This document shows positions 35,751-43,696 of a stretch of DNA of 64,000 nt, piece by piece. Position 1 is the stretch's first letter. Each line of letters starts with the position of its first letter. The DNA is taken from contig NZ_CP159486.1 of NCBI RefSeq assembly GCF_041902845.1, positions 3,100,001 through 3,164,000 on the forward strand. The letters are read 5' to 3'. The notes beneath the pieces were generated by a model that had not been told where the DNA came from, ran no database searches, and saw only the letters and a list, made by a program, of their open reading frames with translations. The translations under genes and the position numbers were made by a program. The DNA is from Limibacterium fermenti. GTDB taxonomy: Bacteria > Bacteroidota > Bacteroidia > Bacteroidales > Dysgonomonadaceae.

Positions 35751-36485
35751 ATGAAAAAATTATTACTATTTGCTATGATAGGCGTCAGCCTGATATTGAC
35801 ATCATGCTTGGGAGAAACCGATACACAGTTTTCGGGTATGCCCTTGTCTTATATAACAAGGACAGAAGGAGGAACCGTTTTTGCCCGAACGATCGATGGA
35901 TTGGCAATCACTTCATCGAGTATTAAAAATTTAACTCCCGGGACATTTGTGGTTATTACTTATTCATGGAATGAGAAAACAAACACCGTGACTGAAGATA
36001 ACATTTATGATGTTACGGTGACAAACATCGATGGACCTATCGAACAATCATCCATCGCTCACAATGCAGCACCGGTACAAACGCCCGAAATACCGTTAAA
36101 AGACTTCCAGCCTTTCCTTTATAATAGCAACATCTACAATGCCGGTGAATATTTTGACTATCACATCTTCTATTCGTATCAAACCGATGAAAGCGACAAG
36201 GGGCAGTTGAAATTCTACAAGTCTGAAGAGACTGATATCTCGGATAACAAGCTGGTTATCGATGCGCGTTGGGAAGCATCCGCTTTCGGAAAAGACAGTG
36301 AGAAAGGGGCTTCAGGCGCCGTAAAAATCAAATCTATCATGGACGAATTTTTAGCAGGCAGCTCCTCTACCGAATATAAGACGTTACAAGTGACTTTCCA
36401 ATATTTTGAAAAAGGTAACGATGGTAAGATCACATTAAAAAAGAGTCAACCTTATTCGATGGTTATTTCAAAAGAAAAACAATAA
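35751..36485 (+). CDS. lipoprotein, possibly NigD-like
   Basis: 244 residues. Lipobox ILTSC with Cys near 19. A beta-rich protein of about 220 residues whose layout (short beta-barrel then a DARWEASAFGKD and ending in a strand) recalls NigD-like lipoproteins but is not decisive. It starts 24 bp after the sigma partner gene, so it is likely in the same transcript and may be an envelope component or target of that sigma locus. A strong hairpin follows. Confidence 0.6.
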   Translation: MKKLLLFAMIGVSLILTSCLGETDTQFSGMPLSYITRTEGGTVFARTIDGLAITSSSIKNLTPGTFVVITYSWNEKTNTVTEDNIYDVTVTNIDGPIEQSSIAHNAAPVQTPEIPLKDFQPFLYNSNIYNAGEYFDYHIFYSYQTDESDKGQLKFYKSEETDISDNKLVIDARWEASAFGKDSEKGASGAVKIKSIMDEFLAGSSSTEYKTLQVTFQYFEKGNDGKITLKKSQPYSMVISKEKQ

Positions 36486-36525
36486 AAAAATACAAGCTCC
36501 CAAGAGAGTGTCTCAAAAGACTCGT

Positions 36526-36558
36526 ACCGGGGATGTCGTTCAGAGCGACGCCCCCGGT
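36526..36558 (+). terminator. terminator after the sigma-factor locus
   Basis: ACCGGGG...GTCG pairs with CGAC...CCCCGGT, 11 bp with a small internal loop, followed by TTTCGTTT. It separates the sigma locus from the Yip1-like gene. Confidence 0.65.
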
Positions 36559-36584
36559 AATTTCGTTTATTACTGGGAAATGCG

Positions 36585-36592
36585 TATCTTTG
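36585..36592 (+). promoter_or_regulatory. -7 element of the Yip1-like/smpB transcript
   Basis: TATCTTTG, an exact match, 21 bases before the ATG at 36613. It rules out longer frames starting at 36508. Confidence 0.6.
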
Positions 36593-36612
36593 CATTCCAA
36601 AATCAAAAAGGA

Positions 36613-37164
36613 ATGTGGAGAGATATTTTTCTCACAATTATTCAATTGACGACATCCCCGCAACAAGCTTGGAACCATATAGAGAAAGATGAAGAAACAC
36701 GGGACGAATTTTTCAACCGTTTCCTTCATCCTCTATTTGCCATCATCGCGGTCACTTCGTTTATCGGCGGGATAGGGCTGATGCATGGCGCCGGATTACA
36801 GATGGCTTTGAAGATGGCGATTATAAACATCGTCACCCTTTATAGCAGCTACTACATTGTTTCGTATACGCTTAACGAAATGGCTGTGCAATTCGGGCTC
36901 GAAAAAAACCGGTATCTTTATCAGCGGTTTGTAGGATATTCATCCGTTGTGATGTATGCCTTGTATATGGTCATGCCTCTACTATCGGATTTCTTCATAT
37001 TATGGGTTTTCGCTCTATATACCATTTATATCGTATACAACGGAGCGGAGATTTTTATGAAAACGAGGGAGGAGAAAAGGATGAACTTCTCGATCGTTGC
37101 GACGTTATTAATAGTGGCAGTACCGGGATTAATCAATGCCTTCATGATTTATTTAATCCATTAA
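36613..37164 (+). CDS. Yip1-domain inner-membrane protein
   Basis: 183 residues from the ATG at 36613 (MWRDIFLTIIQL), supported by the promoter just upstream and AAAAAGGA before the start. Five or so membrane helices: about 43-63, 70-90, 112-135, 138-155 and 165-182. The pattern TTSPQQAWNHIEKDE before the first helix is typical of bacterial Yip1-like proteins. Function of these in Bacteroidetes is unknown. One base separates it from smpB, so they are coupled. Confidence 0.75.
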   Translation: MWRDIFLTIIQLTTSPQQAWNHIEKDEETRDEFFNRFLHPLFAIIAVTSFIGGIGLMHGAGLQMALKMAIINIVTLYSSYYIVSYTLNEMAVQFGLEKNRYLYQRFVGYSSVVMYALYMVMPLLSDFFILWVFALYTIYIVYNGAEIFMKTREEKRMNFSIVATLLIVAVPGLINAFMIYLIH

Positions 37165-37165
37165 A

Positions 37166-37618
37166 ATGAAACAATCTCCTGTAAATATAAGAAACAAGCG
37201 AGCTTCATTCGATTATGAATTGCTGGATACGTTTACGGCCGGCATCGTATTGACCGGCACAGAAATAAAATCTATCCGGTTGGGAAAAGGCAGCTTGGTC
37301 GATACGTTCTGTGTGTTCGAAAAAGACGAATTGTGGGTGAGAAACATGTATATAGCCGAATATTTCTATGGGACGTATAACAATCACAGCGCCCGCCGCG
37401 ATCGGAAACTATTGCTGAATCGTACGGAATTACGTAAACTCATGCGACTGGTTAAAGAAACGGGATTCACCATTATTCCCACCCGTTTGTTCGTCAACGA
37501 TAAAGGACTGGCCAAACTCAATATCGCCGTCGCAAAAGGGAAAAAGCAATACGATAAACGTCAGGCTCTGAAGGAAAAGGAAGACAAGCGGACGATGGAC
37601 CGCATGTTTAAACGGTAA
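37166..37618 (+). CDS. smpB: SsrA-binding protein
   Basis: 150 residues. SmpB binds tmRNA and delivers it to stalled ribosomes. Family motifs: NKRASFDYELLDTF, GIVLTGTEIKSIR, NMYIAEYFYGTYNNH, the RDRKLLL segment, and GLAKLNIAVAKGKK with the basic helical tail KQYDKRQALKEKEDKR. Full length. Convergent with the ECF sigma gene 7 bp away. No ssrA gene is seen in this window. Confidence 0.95.
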   Translation: MKQSPVNIRNKRASFDYELLDTFTAGIVLTGTEIKSIRLGKGSLVDTFCVFEKDELWVRNMYIAEYFYGTYNNHSARRDRKLLLNRTELRKLMRLVKETGFTIIPTRLFVNDKGLAKLNIAVAKGKKQYDKRQALKEKEDKRTMDRMFKR

Positions 37619-37625
37619 ACACCAT

Positions 37626-38282
37626 TTATTTAAACAATTCCATAAGCGCCCAAATAAATGTTGCCGAATGAAGCGGATAAGAAGAAGATGGCTTTTTGGA
37701 TTGTCTTACGAAATTTGCGGCAAATTCGGGATATTTGTTCCGGATATGGTCGCGTACGATGACCAACGATTGTGAGAATTTGTTGTATGTCGTAGGCACG
37801 GTAATGGACAATGTTTGCGCAATTTCTTCGGGACTGCAATTGTTCAACCTCATCCAAAATGTACGCCGGGTGGATTCGGGCAACGAGGCCAATGCCTCAC
37901 GAACAATAGCGATCGCTTCTTTCACATCCAGGTCTTCCGACACATGGCTATACCATTCCATATCCTCCGCCTTAGCCATATCATCCCACAACACAGGAGA
38001 AGTCAATGTGCGGCGATAATTATCGACTATGCGGAAACGAAGTTGCTGCACAATAAACGATTTAGCGGAGCCCGATCCATTACAATGAATGAAGGAAGGC
38101 TTTTCCCATACATTCAACCAAAACTCCTGGGTAATATCCTCCGCAATCGTTTCCGACTTGACTTTTTTCATCACAAAATCAAATAAAAATGACGCATATC
38201 GAATATAGAATTCCTTGAAAGCATATGAATCTTTCGCCGAAATTCCATCCAATAAATCGCTATCTAAAACAAGCTTCTTCAT
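37626..38282 (-). CDS. FecI-like ECF sigma factor
   Basis: 218 residues. Region 2: FKEFYIRYASFLFDFVMKKV and AEDITQEFWLNVWE. Region 4: LPESTRRTFWMRLNNCSPEEIAQTL. An extra tail of about 35 residues ends the protein. It is divergent from a fecR gene and a TonB-dependent receptor, so it most likely drives that uptake locus upon a signal passed by the receptor and FecR. Usual arrangement has sigma and anti-sigma in tandem; here they are head to head across 333 bp. Confidence 0.85.
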   Translation of the reverse strand: MKKLVLDSDLLDGISAKDSYAFKEFYIRYASFLFDFVMKKVKSETIAEDITQEFWLNVWEKPSFIHCNGSGSAKSFIVQQLRFRIVDNYRRTLTSPVLWDDMAKAEDMEWYSHVSEDLDVKEAIAIVREALASLPESTRRTFWMRLNNCSPEEIAQTLSITVPTTYNKFSQSLVIVRDHIRNKYPEFAANFVRQSKKPSSSYPLHSATFIWALMELFK

Positions 38283-38393
38283 TTTACATTATTTGTCGAC
38301 ATCCGGCATCTTCCTCCCCCCGATAACAGGAAGAATATAAAATAAGCCTCTGAATAATTGCAATATACACTATTTTATAACTTTACGACCCGA

Positions 38394-38425
38394 CAAATGT
38401 AGGACAAATTGTTTCAATAAAACAA
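38394..38425 (-). promoter_or_regulatory. promoter of the FecI-like sigma gene
   Basis: Minus-strand TACATTTG (plus 38394-38401) with TTG at plus 38423-38425. It leaves a leader of about 100 bases. The plus-strand half of this 333-bp divergent gap has no exact TAnnTTTG before fecR, which fits control of fecR by the alternative sigma factor. Confidence 0.6.
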
Positions 38426-38615
38426 CAGGTATATATTAAGATATTGTTACATTTTGAAGACATTTTTGTTACACGTCCTGCTTTTCATCAATATCTTACT
38501 GATTAGTAATATCCTATAATCATTTCAAGCGACATCTTCAACAAATGAGAATCAGAGGGAGCAAAACGTAATATATATAGAAAGCGGTTTGCTCATCATT
38601 TTTATTTAAAAGCAG

Positions 38616-39704
38616 ATGAAAAGAAATAGATTATCACGAAGAAGAAAGCAACTTACTGAGAAAGAAAAGGAACGCTATGTGAAGATTTTTCTCGGCCGCT
38701 TTCTGAACGGTGAATTGAACGAAAAGGAAAAAGAAATCGTTACCGGACTAAAAGCAAATGCAATACAACATCCCTTGACCGATGATGAATTACAAAAGAA
38801 ATTAATCAGCGGTTTTGACCGGTTGGCCGAAACCATCGGTGTGGAAAAACTGACTCCTATGGAAGCGCGCCGCCTATTAAAGGATAAAAAGCAAAACCGC
38901 CGGGTGCTGCGACCATGGATGGCCTATGGAACCGTAGCCGCCATTGCAGCATTGCTGTTGATTATCGGCTTCAACAGCCCTTCTATTCGCCGAACAGTAT
39001 TGTCGGCAAATCTGGTGGCAGAGGCATTGGTTCGGGACAGTTTTGCAACCGGACAGGAGATTAAATCGATACGCCTATCCGACGGGACGGTCATTCATTT
39101 GAATACAAATACCAAACTCAGCCTGTATAAAGACAAATACGCCGGTAAGACCCGCGAAGTATGGTTGGACGAAGGGGAAGCTTTCTTCGATGTCGCCCGG
39201 GATGCAGACCACCCCTTTATCGTCCATACGGCGGACGGTGTAAGCACGCGGGTATTAGGAACGTCTTTCAATATAAAAGCTTACGGCGAATTGAACGAAC
39301 AGATAATTTCCGTACGAACGGGAAAGGTTCGGATCAGTGACGCCGACGGAAAATACATCCAAATCACCTCCGACCGGAAAGTCATCTTTAACAAGGCCGA
39401 CCACTCCTTGACGCAATCGCTTACCGACACTGAGTTGGCTGCAAGCTGGCGAAGCGGACAACTCGTATTCGACGACGCAGGCCTCGATGAAATAGCTATG
39501 AAGATACTCCGCCGATACGGCAAACAGGTAATCGTAACAAACGAAGCATTACCCGAAACCATCCGGCTCAAAGCGGTATTTCCGCCGGACACGGAGGTGG
39601 AACTCATCGCCCGGCAAATTGCCGATATGTACGGTATCGGCTACAGGCTCGAAAACAGCCGGTTGATTTTTGAACAGATGGATGAGAGATTAAAGGTAAA
39701 TTGA
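38616..39704 (+). CDS. FecR-like anti-sigma factor
   Basis: 362 residues. Cytoplasmic N-terminal part (1-108), one membrane helix (about 109-124, VAAIAALLLIIGF), then a periplasmic FecR domain: SIRLSDGTVIHLNTNTKL, VWLDEGEAFFDVARD, FIVHTADGVSTRVLGTSFNI, and a C-terminal domain DDAGLDEIAMKILRRY (DUF4974-like, about 275-360) that contacts the receptor. It relays ligand occupancy of the outer-membrane receptor to the sigma factor. Followed by the receptor after a short repeat. Confidence 0.92.
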   Translation: MKRNRLSRRRKQLTEKEKERYVKIFLGRFLNGELNEKEKEIVTGLKANAIQHPLTDDELQKKLISGFDRLAETIGVEKLTPMEARRLLKDKKQNRRVLRPWMAYGTVAAIAALLLIIGFNSPSIRRTVLSANLVAEALVRDSFATGQEIKSIRLSDGTVIHLNTNTKLSLYKDKYAGKTREVWLDEGEAFFDVARDADHPFIVHTADGVSTRVLGTSFNIKAYGELNEQIISVRTGKVRISDADGKYIQITSDRKVIFNKADHSLTQSLTDTELAASWRSGQLVFDDAGLDEIAMKILRRYGKQVIVTNEALPETIRLKAVFPPDTEVELIARQIADMYGIGYRLENSRLIFEQMDERLKVN

Positions 39705-39755
39705 AAAAGATTGATGACAGATTGAAGGTAGATTGATAATAGATTGATAAAAAAA
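39702..39755 (+). repeat. AGATTGATGA-type word repeat between fecR and receptor
   Basis: GATTGAAGGTAGATTGATAATAGATTGATAA-like tandem words start at the end of fecR. A second block of the same words lies right after the receptor gene (43143-43204). Both read in the direction of transcription. Confidence 0.7.
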
Positions 39756-39758
39756 CAG

Positions 39759-42700
39759 ATGAACCCAAGAAGCAATTTAGTAAAAACAATTCTTTTTACA
39801 TTATTCACACTGATAGCAATTCTATCCGTATATCAGGTGCAGGCGCAAAACGAGTACTCTTTTCCTGCACAGACATTGATGCAACGGATAGACGACATCA
39901 GCAAATTGTCCAAAAAACAAATAGCGTACGACATTAGTCGCGTGGAAGACGTGCGGGTAGCGGCCTATAGTGCTGCGACACAAAATACGGAAGAATGGCT
40001 GGATCGTTCGCTGAAGAATACGCCTTTCATCTATCGAAAAAAAGCAGACGGCAATTATTACCTGGTACAACGCCCGCAGCAAACCGATACTTCCGAAAAA
40101 GGGAGTCTGAAGGGACGTATCGTAGAAGCCGAGACTTCGGAACCGCTCATCGGAGCCACCGTAAAGATACAAGGCACTCAATTCGGCACGATCACCGATA
40201 TGGACGGATACTATCGCTTGACCGGTGTACCGGAGGGACGTCATACCTTGGAGGTTACTTATCTGGGATATACGAATGAAAAGGTCGATGTGCGGGTGCG
40301 CGCTTCACAAACCGAGACCTACAACGTTGTGCTCTCACCCGATAGCAAGATGCTCCAGGAAGTGATAGTCAGCGGCGTACGCCGCGAGCGCGGCTCGGTT
40401 CCCCATGCCACCGTACAACAAGTGGTGCAGGAAATCAAGGAATTGCAAGTGGTGGCATCCGGCATTTCGTCGGAGCAAATCAGCAAAAGCGCCGATCGCA
40501 ACGCGGCCGATGCCGTGGCTAAAGTGGCGGGTGTAAGCATACGCGACAACAAGTTCGTGGTGGTGCGGGGAATGAACGAACGTTACAACCTGACCTATCT
40601 GAATGATAATGTCGCTCCGAGTACCGAAATCTACTCGCGCGCCTTCGCCCTCAACTTATTACCGACACGGATTATCGACAAGATACTAGTCTATAAATCC
40701 CCCTCGCCCGACCTGTTGGGCGATATGACCGGGGGAGTCGTAAAAGTGTATACCAAAGACGCCACGGCCGTGAAGCATTTCGATTTGGATATACAGTTAG
40801 GCGTGAGGGAGTCGACGACATTCAATCATAATTTCCTCACTTATAAAGGCGGTAAATACGATTTTCTGGGTTTCGACGACGGCACGCGAGCCCTGCCCAA
40901 AACGGTGCCGGATTACGGCGACTTTACCAAAGCCAACATCAGCCAGAAAACGTATGCCGAGTCTTTCGGCAATATTCTCCAATACGGCAAAATAAAAGCG
41001 CTGCCGGATATACAGATGACGGCCAATTACTACGATGCCTGGAATGTCTTCGGCAAAACGCTTTCCATGCTCTCCTCTTTCAGCTACAAAAAAGAAAGCA
41101 AGCATTGGACGACCGAAAGGCGGCAGGGATTTACCATCTCCGCCCAAAACGTACAGGCGTTGAATAAAATGTACAATGACAACATTAATGAAGACAACGC
41201 CCAAATGAGTTTGTTACAAAATTTTACCCTGCGCCTGAACGACAACCACCGCATCCGGTTCAACAACTTTCTGTTGCAGCAGGGACAAGACCAGGTGACT
41301 ACGCGCCTGAGCGCCGGGCCTTTCGTAAACCAACCCGGCTCCGACGGCGAGTGGGTATATGATTCATCCATCCGCAAACAAGAAAAAAATACGATCTTTT
41401 CCTATACCCATTGGTTCCTTTATAGCAGCAACCTGAGCGGAAGCCACAGCTTTGCCGGCGGAAAACAGTCGCTCGACTGGAACGGCGGTTATATTTTCAC
41501 CCGTCAGGAAATACCCGACCAACGGATCATGCGCTTCGACAATATCGACGTATCCGGCGGGACGTATCCGGTGATTTTTACGGATTATAACTGGACGGCC
41601 ATCAAGCGGGCGGAGCACTATGCTTCCGGAGGAAACAATCTGGAACTGGGAAAAATATCCCGCTCCTGGACACGCAATACCGAGCAGGCCGGAAATCTTT
41701 CGATGGACTATAAAGCACAGCCCCTCAAATGGCTGCGCATAAAACTGGGTACCTATCACCAATTGAAACGCCGGGTACTGTTCCGCCGCGTGTATACACT
41801 CAATGAAGGGGACTTGAACGAAAACGGTTCGCATGCAATGGGCGACGACAATGCATGGATTATCGGAGGAAGCGGCAATTATATGAACTACAATCTGGTC
41901 TACTACCGCGAGCAGGATTTGGGAAGCGTGTGGAGCGATACCTATCTGCGTGACGACGGTTCCGCGTTGAAAGTATTCGACCGTACCTCCGGAAGCGATT
42001 CCTATAAGGCTTATGAACAGTTGAATTCGGGATACGTCATGCTCAACATGCAACCTTTCGGCGATATTCTGGATATTTCGGGCGGCGTGCGCTTGGAATA
42101 CGACCGCCAGCGCATCGCGTCGGCCATAAGCGGCAGCAGCAGCGGCTATGTGAATGTGCCGGTGTATGTGGACAATAAAACCGCCGACTGGCTGCCTTCC
42201 GTCAACATCAGTTTCAAACCCACCGCCAAATGGGTGCTCCGGGCCGCTTACGGCGAAACCGTCAACCGTACCGAATTCCGCGAATCGGCCTCTTTCCGCG
42301 AAATGGATTATCTCAACAACCAGACCATTACCGGTAATTCAGACCTCACAGCATCCAACGCTTCCAACTACGACGCGCGCCTCGAGTGGTATCCTTACGG
42401 GGAGAAGAAAAGTGACTTGCTGTCTGTCGGGGCGTTTTATAAAGAGATCGTAAATCCTATCGAAAGAACGATTGATAAAGACTTGGGGAATTCAAAAGTA
42501 ATCCCCGTCATCTCGTTCTCCAACGCCAAAAAAGCCCAAATAAAAGGATTGGAAGCAGAACTGCGAAAAGATCTCGATTTTATCTCCGGCATGTTCTTCC
42601 GCAACTTGTCGGTTATCGCCAACTACAGCTATCTGCATAGCGAGGTGGAAACGCCCAACGGACGATATTACAATAATGAAACCGGGGAAAATGAGTTCCG

Positions 42701-43142
42701 TTACATCAAGCGGGCGTTGCAGGGACAGGCTCCTTATATCTTTAACGCAGGTATATATTACGATAATCCGGGCAGCGGAACCAAAGTCGCCTTTATCTAC
42801 AATGCCGTGGGCGAGCGCATATACGCGGCATCCACCGGCCGGACAGGCAGCGATTCGGGAGGGGGAAACTATGATGAAGCCGGTTATTTAGGCAGCCAGA
42901 TAGAGTTGCCGAGCCGGCAGTTGGATTTCTCCTTTTCCCAACGCCTGGCAACCGGTTGGCAATTGAAATTTACCGTACAGAATCTGTTGAATGCTCCCGT
43001 GGAGATCGCAGAGGATAGCAATTTCACGTATAAATATGAAAAATTCGAGAAGGACGAGAACAACCGTTATTCAAACGATATTATCACCAACAGTTACAAA
43101 CCGGGGCGTTTCTTTTCGCTGAGTGTGAATTACTCGTTTTGA
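39759..43142 (+). CDS. TonB-dependent receptor with STN and carboxypeptidase-like domains
   Basis: 1127 residues from the ATG at 39759 (MNPRSNLVKTILF); a TTG start 15 bases upstream is unlikely. Signal peptide ending VQAQ. Residues about 40-105 are an STN domain for signalling to FecR (FPAQTLMQRIDDISKL). Residues about 120-195 are a carboxypeptidase-regulatory-like beta domain (GRIVEAETSEPLIGATVKIQG). The plug follows (ISSEQISKSADRNAADAV, VRGMNERYNLTYLND), and the barrel ends in FFSLSVNYSF with terminal Phe. It belongs to the signalling receptors rather than the SusC family, because no SusD gene follows. Substrate unknown. Confidence 0.92.
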   Translation: MNPRSNLVKTILFTLFTLIAILSVYQVQAQNEYSFPAQTLMQRIDDISKLSKKQIAYDISRVEDVRVAAYSAATQNTEEWLDRSLKNTPFIYRKKADGNYYLVQRPQQTDTSEKGSLKGRIVEAETSEPLIGATVKIQGTQFGTITDMDGYYRLTGVPEGRHTLEVTYLGYTNEKVDVRVRASQTETYNVVLSPDSKMLQEVIVSGVRRERGSVPHATVQQVVQEIKELQVVASGISSEQISKSADRNAADAVAKVAGVSIRDNKFVVVRGMNERYNLTYLNDNVAPSTEIYSRAFALNLLPTRIIDKILVYKSPSPDLLGDMTGGVVKVYTKDATAVKHFDLDIQLGVRESTTFNHNFLTYKGGKYDFLGFDDGTRALPKTVPDYGDFTKANISQKTYAESFGNILQYGKIKALPDIQMTANYYDAWNVFGKTLSMLSSFSYKKESKHWTTERRQGFTISAQNVQALNKMYNDNINEDNAQMSLLQNFTLRLNDNHRIRFNNFLLQQGQDQVTTRLSAGPFVNQPGSDGEWVYDSSIRKQEKNTIFSYTHWFLYSSNLSGSHSFAGGKQSLDWNGGYIFTRQEIPDQRIMRFDNIDVSGGTYPVIFTDYNWTAIKRAEHYASGGNNLELGKISRSWTRNTEQAGNLSMDYKAQPLKWLRIKLGTYHQLKRRVLFRRVYTLNEGDLNENGSHAMGDDNAWIIGGSGNYMNYNLVYYREQDLGSVWSDTYLRDDGSALKVFDRTSGSDSYKAYEQLNSGYVMLNMQPFGDILDISGGVRLEYDRQRIASAISGSSSGYVNVPVYVDNKTADWLPSVNISFKPTAKWVLRAAYGETVNRTEFRESASFREMDYLNNQTITGNSDLTASNASNYDARLEWYPYGEKKSDLLSVGAFYKEIVNPIERTIDKDLGNSKVIPVISFSNAKKAQIKGLEAELRKDLDFISGMFFRNLSVIANYSYLHSEVETPNGRYYNNETGENEFRYIKRALQGQAPYIFNAGIYYDNPGSGTKVAFIYNAVGERIYAASTGRTGSDSGGGNYDEAGYLGSQIELPSRQLDFSFSQRLATGWQLKFTVQNLLNAPVEIAEDSNFTYKYEKFEKDENNRYSNDIITNSYKPGRFFSLSVNYSF

Positions 43143-43210
43143 TGGAATTGGATAGGAGATTGATGGGATTGATTAAGATTGATGTTAGATTGAAAATAGA
43201 TTGATATGAT

Positions 43211-43510
43211 TCAAAACAGTTCGATAAATTCAGTGGGAGAAACGATACGGATATTTCCGAAAGGATCGAGTATCTGCAAATCATGGTCGCCGGTAACAAT
43301 ACACAAAGCTTTTGCCGCTACTGCCAATTCAAGCAGCATATTATCTTTCGGATCGCGACAGGCAACGATTTGTTCGACAGGAGTAACGAACACGATATTT
43401 TTTCGGATAGTTTCAATCAATTCGAGTCGTTGGCGGTATGCTTCAAAGTACCGGTCGAACTTCTTCCGAAAGATAACGAAAACAAATTCAATCAATGTTT
43501 GCGGCAACAA
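43211..43510 (-). pseudogene. PIN-domain toxin (COG1569 type), N-terminus missing
   Basis: 100 codons on the minus strand read as the C-terminal two thirds of a PIN toxin: TLIEFVFVIFRKKFDRYFE, VFVTPVEQIVACRDPKDNMLLELA, VTGDHDLQIL. The N-terminal part, roughly 40 residues with the first catalytic Asp, is absent; the reading frame begins only at a TTG five bases after the antitoxin stop. The gene would not encode a working ribonuclease. It is buried between the TonB receptor and a lipoprotein gene of the opposite strand. Confidence 0.7.
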
Positions 43511-43512
43511 GG

Positions 43513-43647
43513 CTATTTGTCCTCTTTCAATAGCATGGTTGGTAGCGCTCGCTCTACTGCTTCAGCAGCCTCTTGTTTCATCCGGTGGAAAGCGCGATTC
43601 CATTTATCCGTCATGCCAGGCTTGACATCCAATATAATTTTATCCAT
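43513..43647 (-). CDS. small antitoxin of a PIN-type toxin pair
   Basis: 44 residues: MDKIILDVKPGMTDKWNRA and a helical Glu/Ala-rich end (KQEAAEAVERALPTML). It has its own exact promoter 28 bases upstream and is immediately followed by the toxin fragment. The order antitoxin-toxin and the size match small antitoxins of PIN pairs. Too short for most gene finders. It could be kept as an orphan antitoxin. Confidence 0.5.
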   Translation of the reverse strand: MDKIILDVKPGMTDKWNRAFHRMKQEAAEAVERALPTMLLKEDK

Positions 43648-43674
43648 ACGAATCAATTTAATCACTCAACGATT

Positions 43675-43682
43675 CAAAGGTA
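43675..43682 (-). promoter_or_regulatory. -7 element of the second antitoxin gene
   Basis: Minus-strand TACCTTTG (plus 43675-43682), exact match, 28 bases from the antitoxin ATG. Confidence 0.5.
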
Positions 43683-43696
43683 CTAAAAAAGATTTT

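Noticed and set aside
39759..43142. SusC-type polysaccharide receptor
   Set aside because: STN domain, adjacent FecR and no SusD gene indicate a signalling TonB receptor instead.
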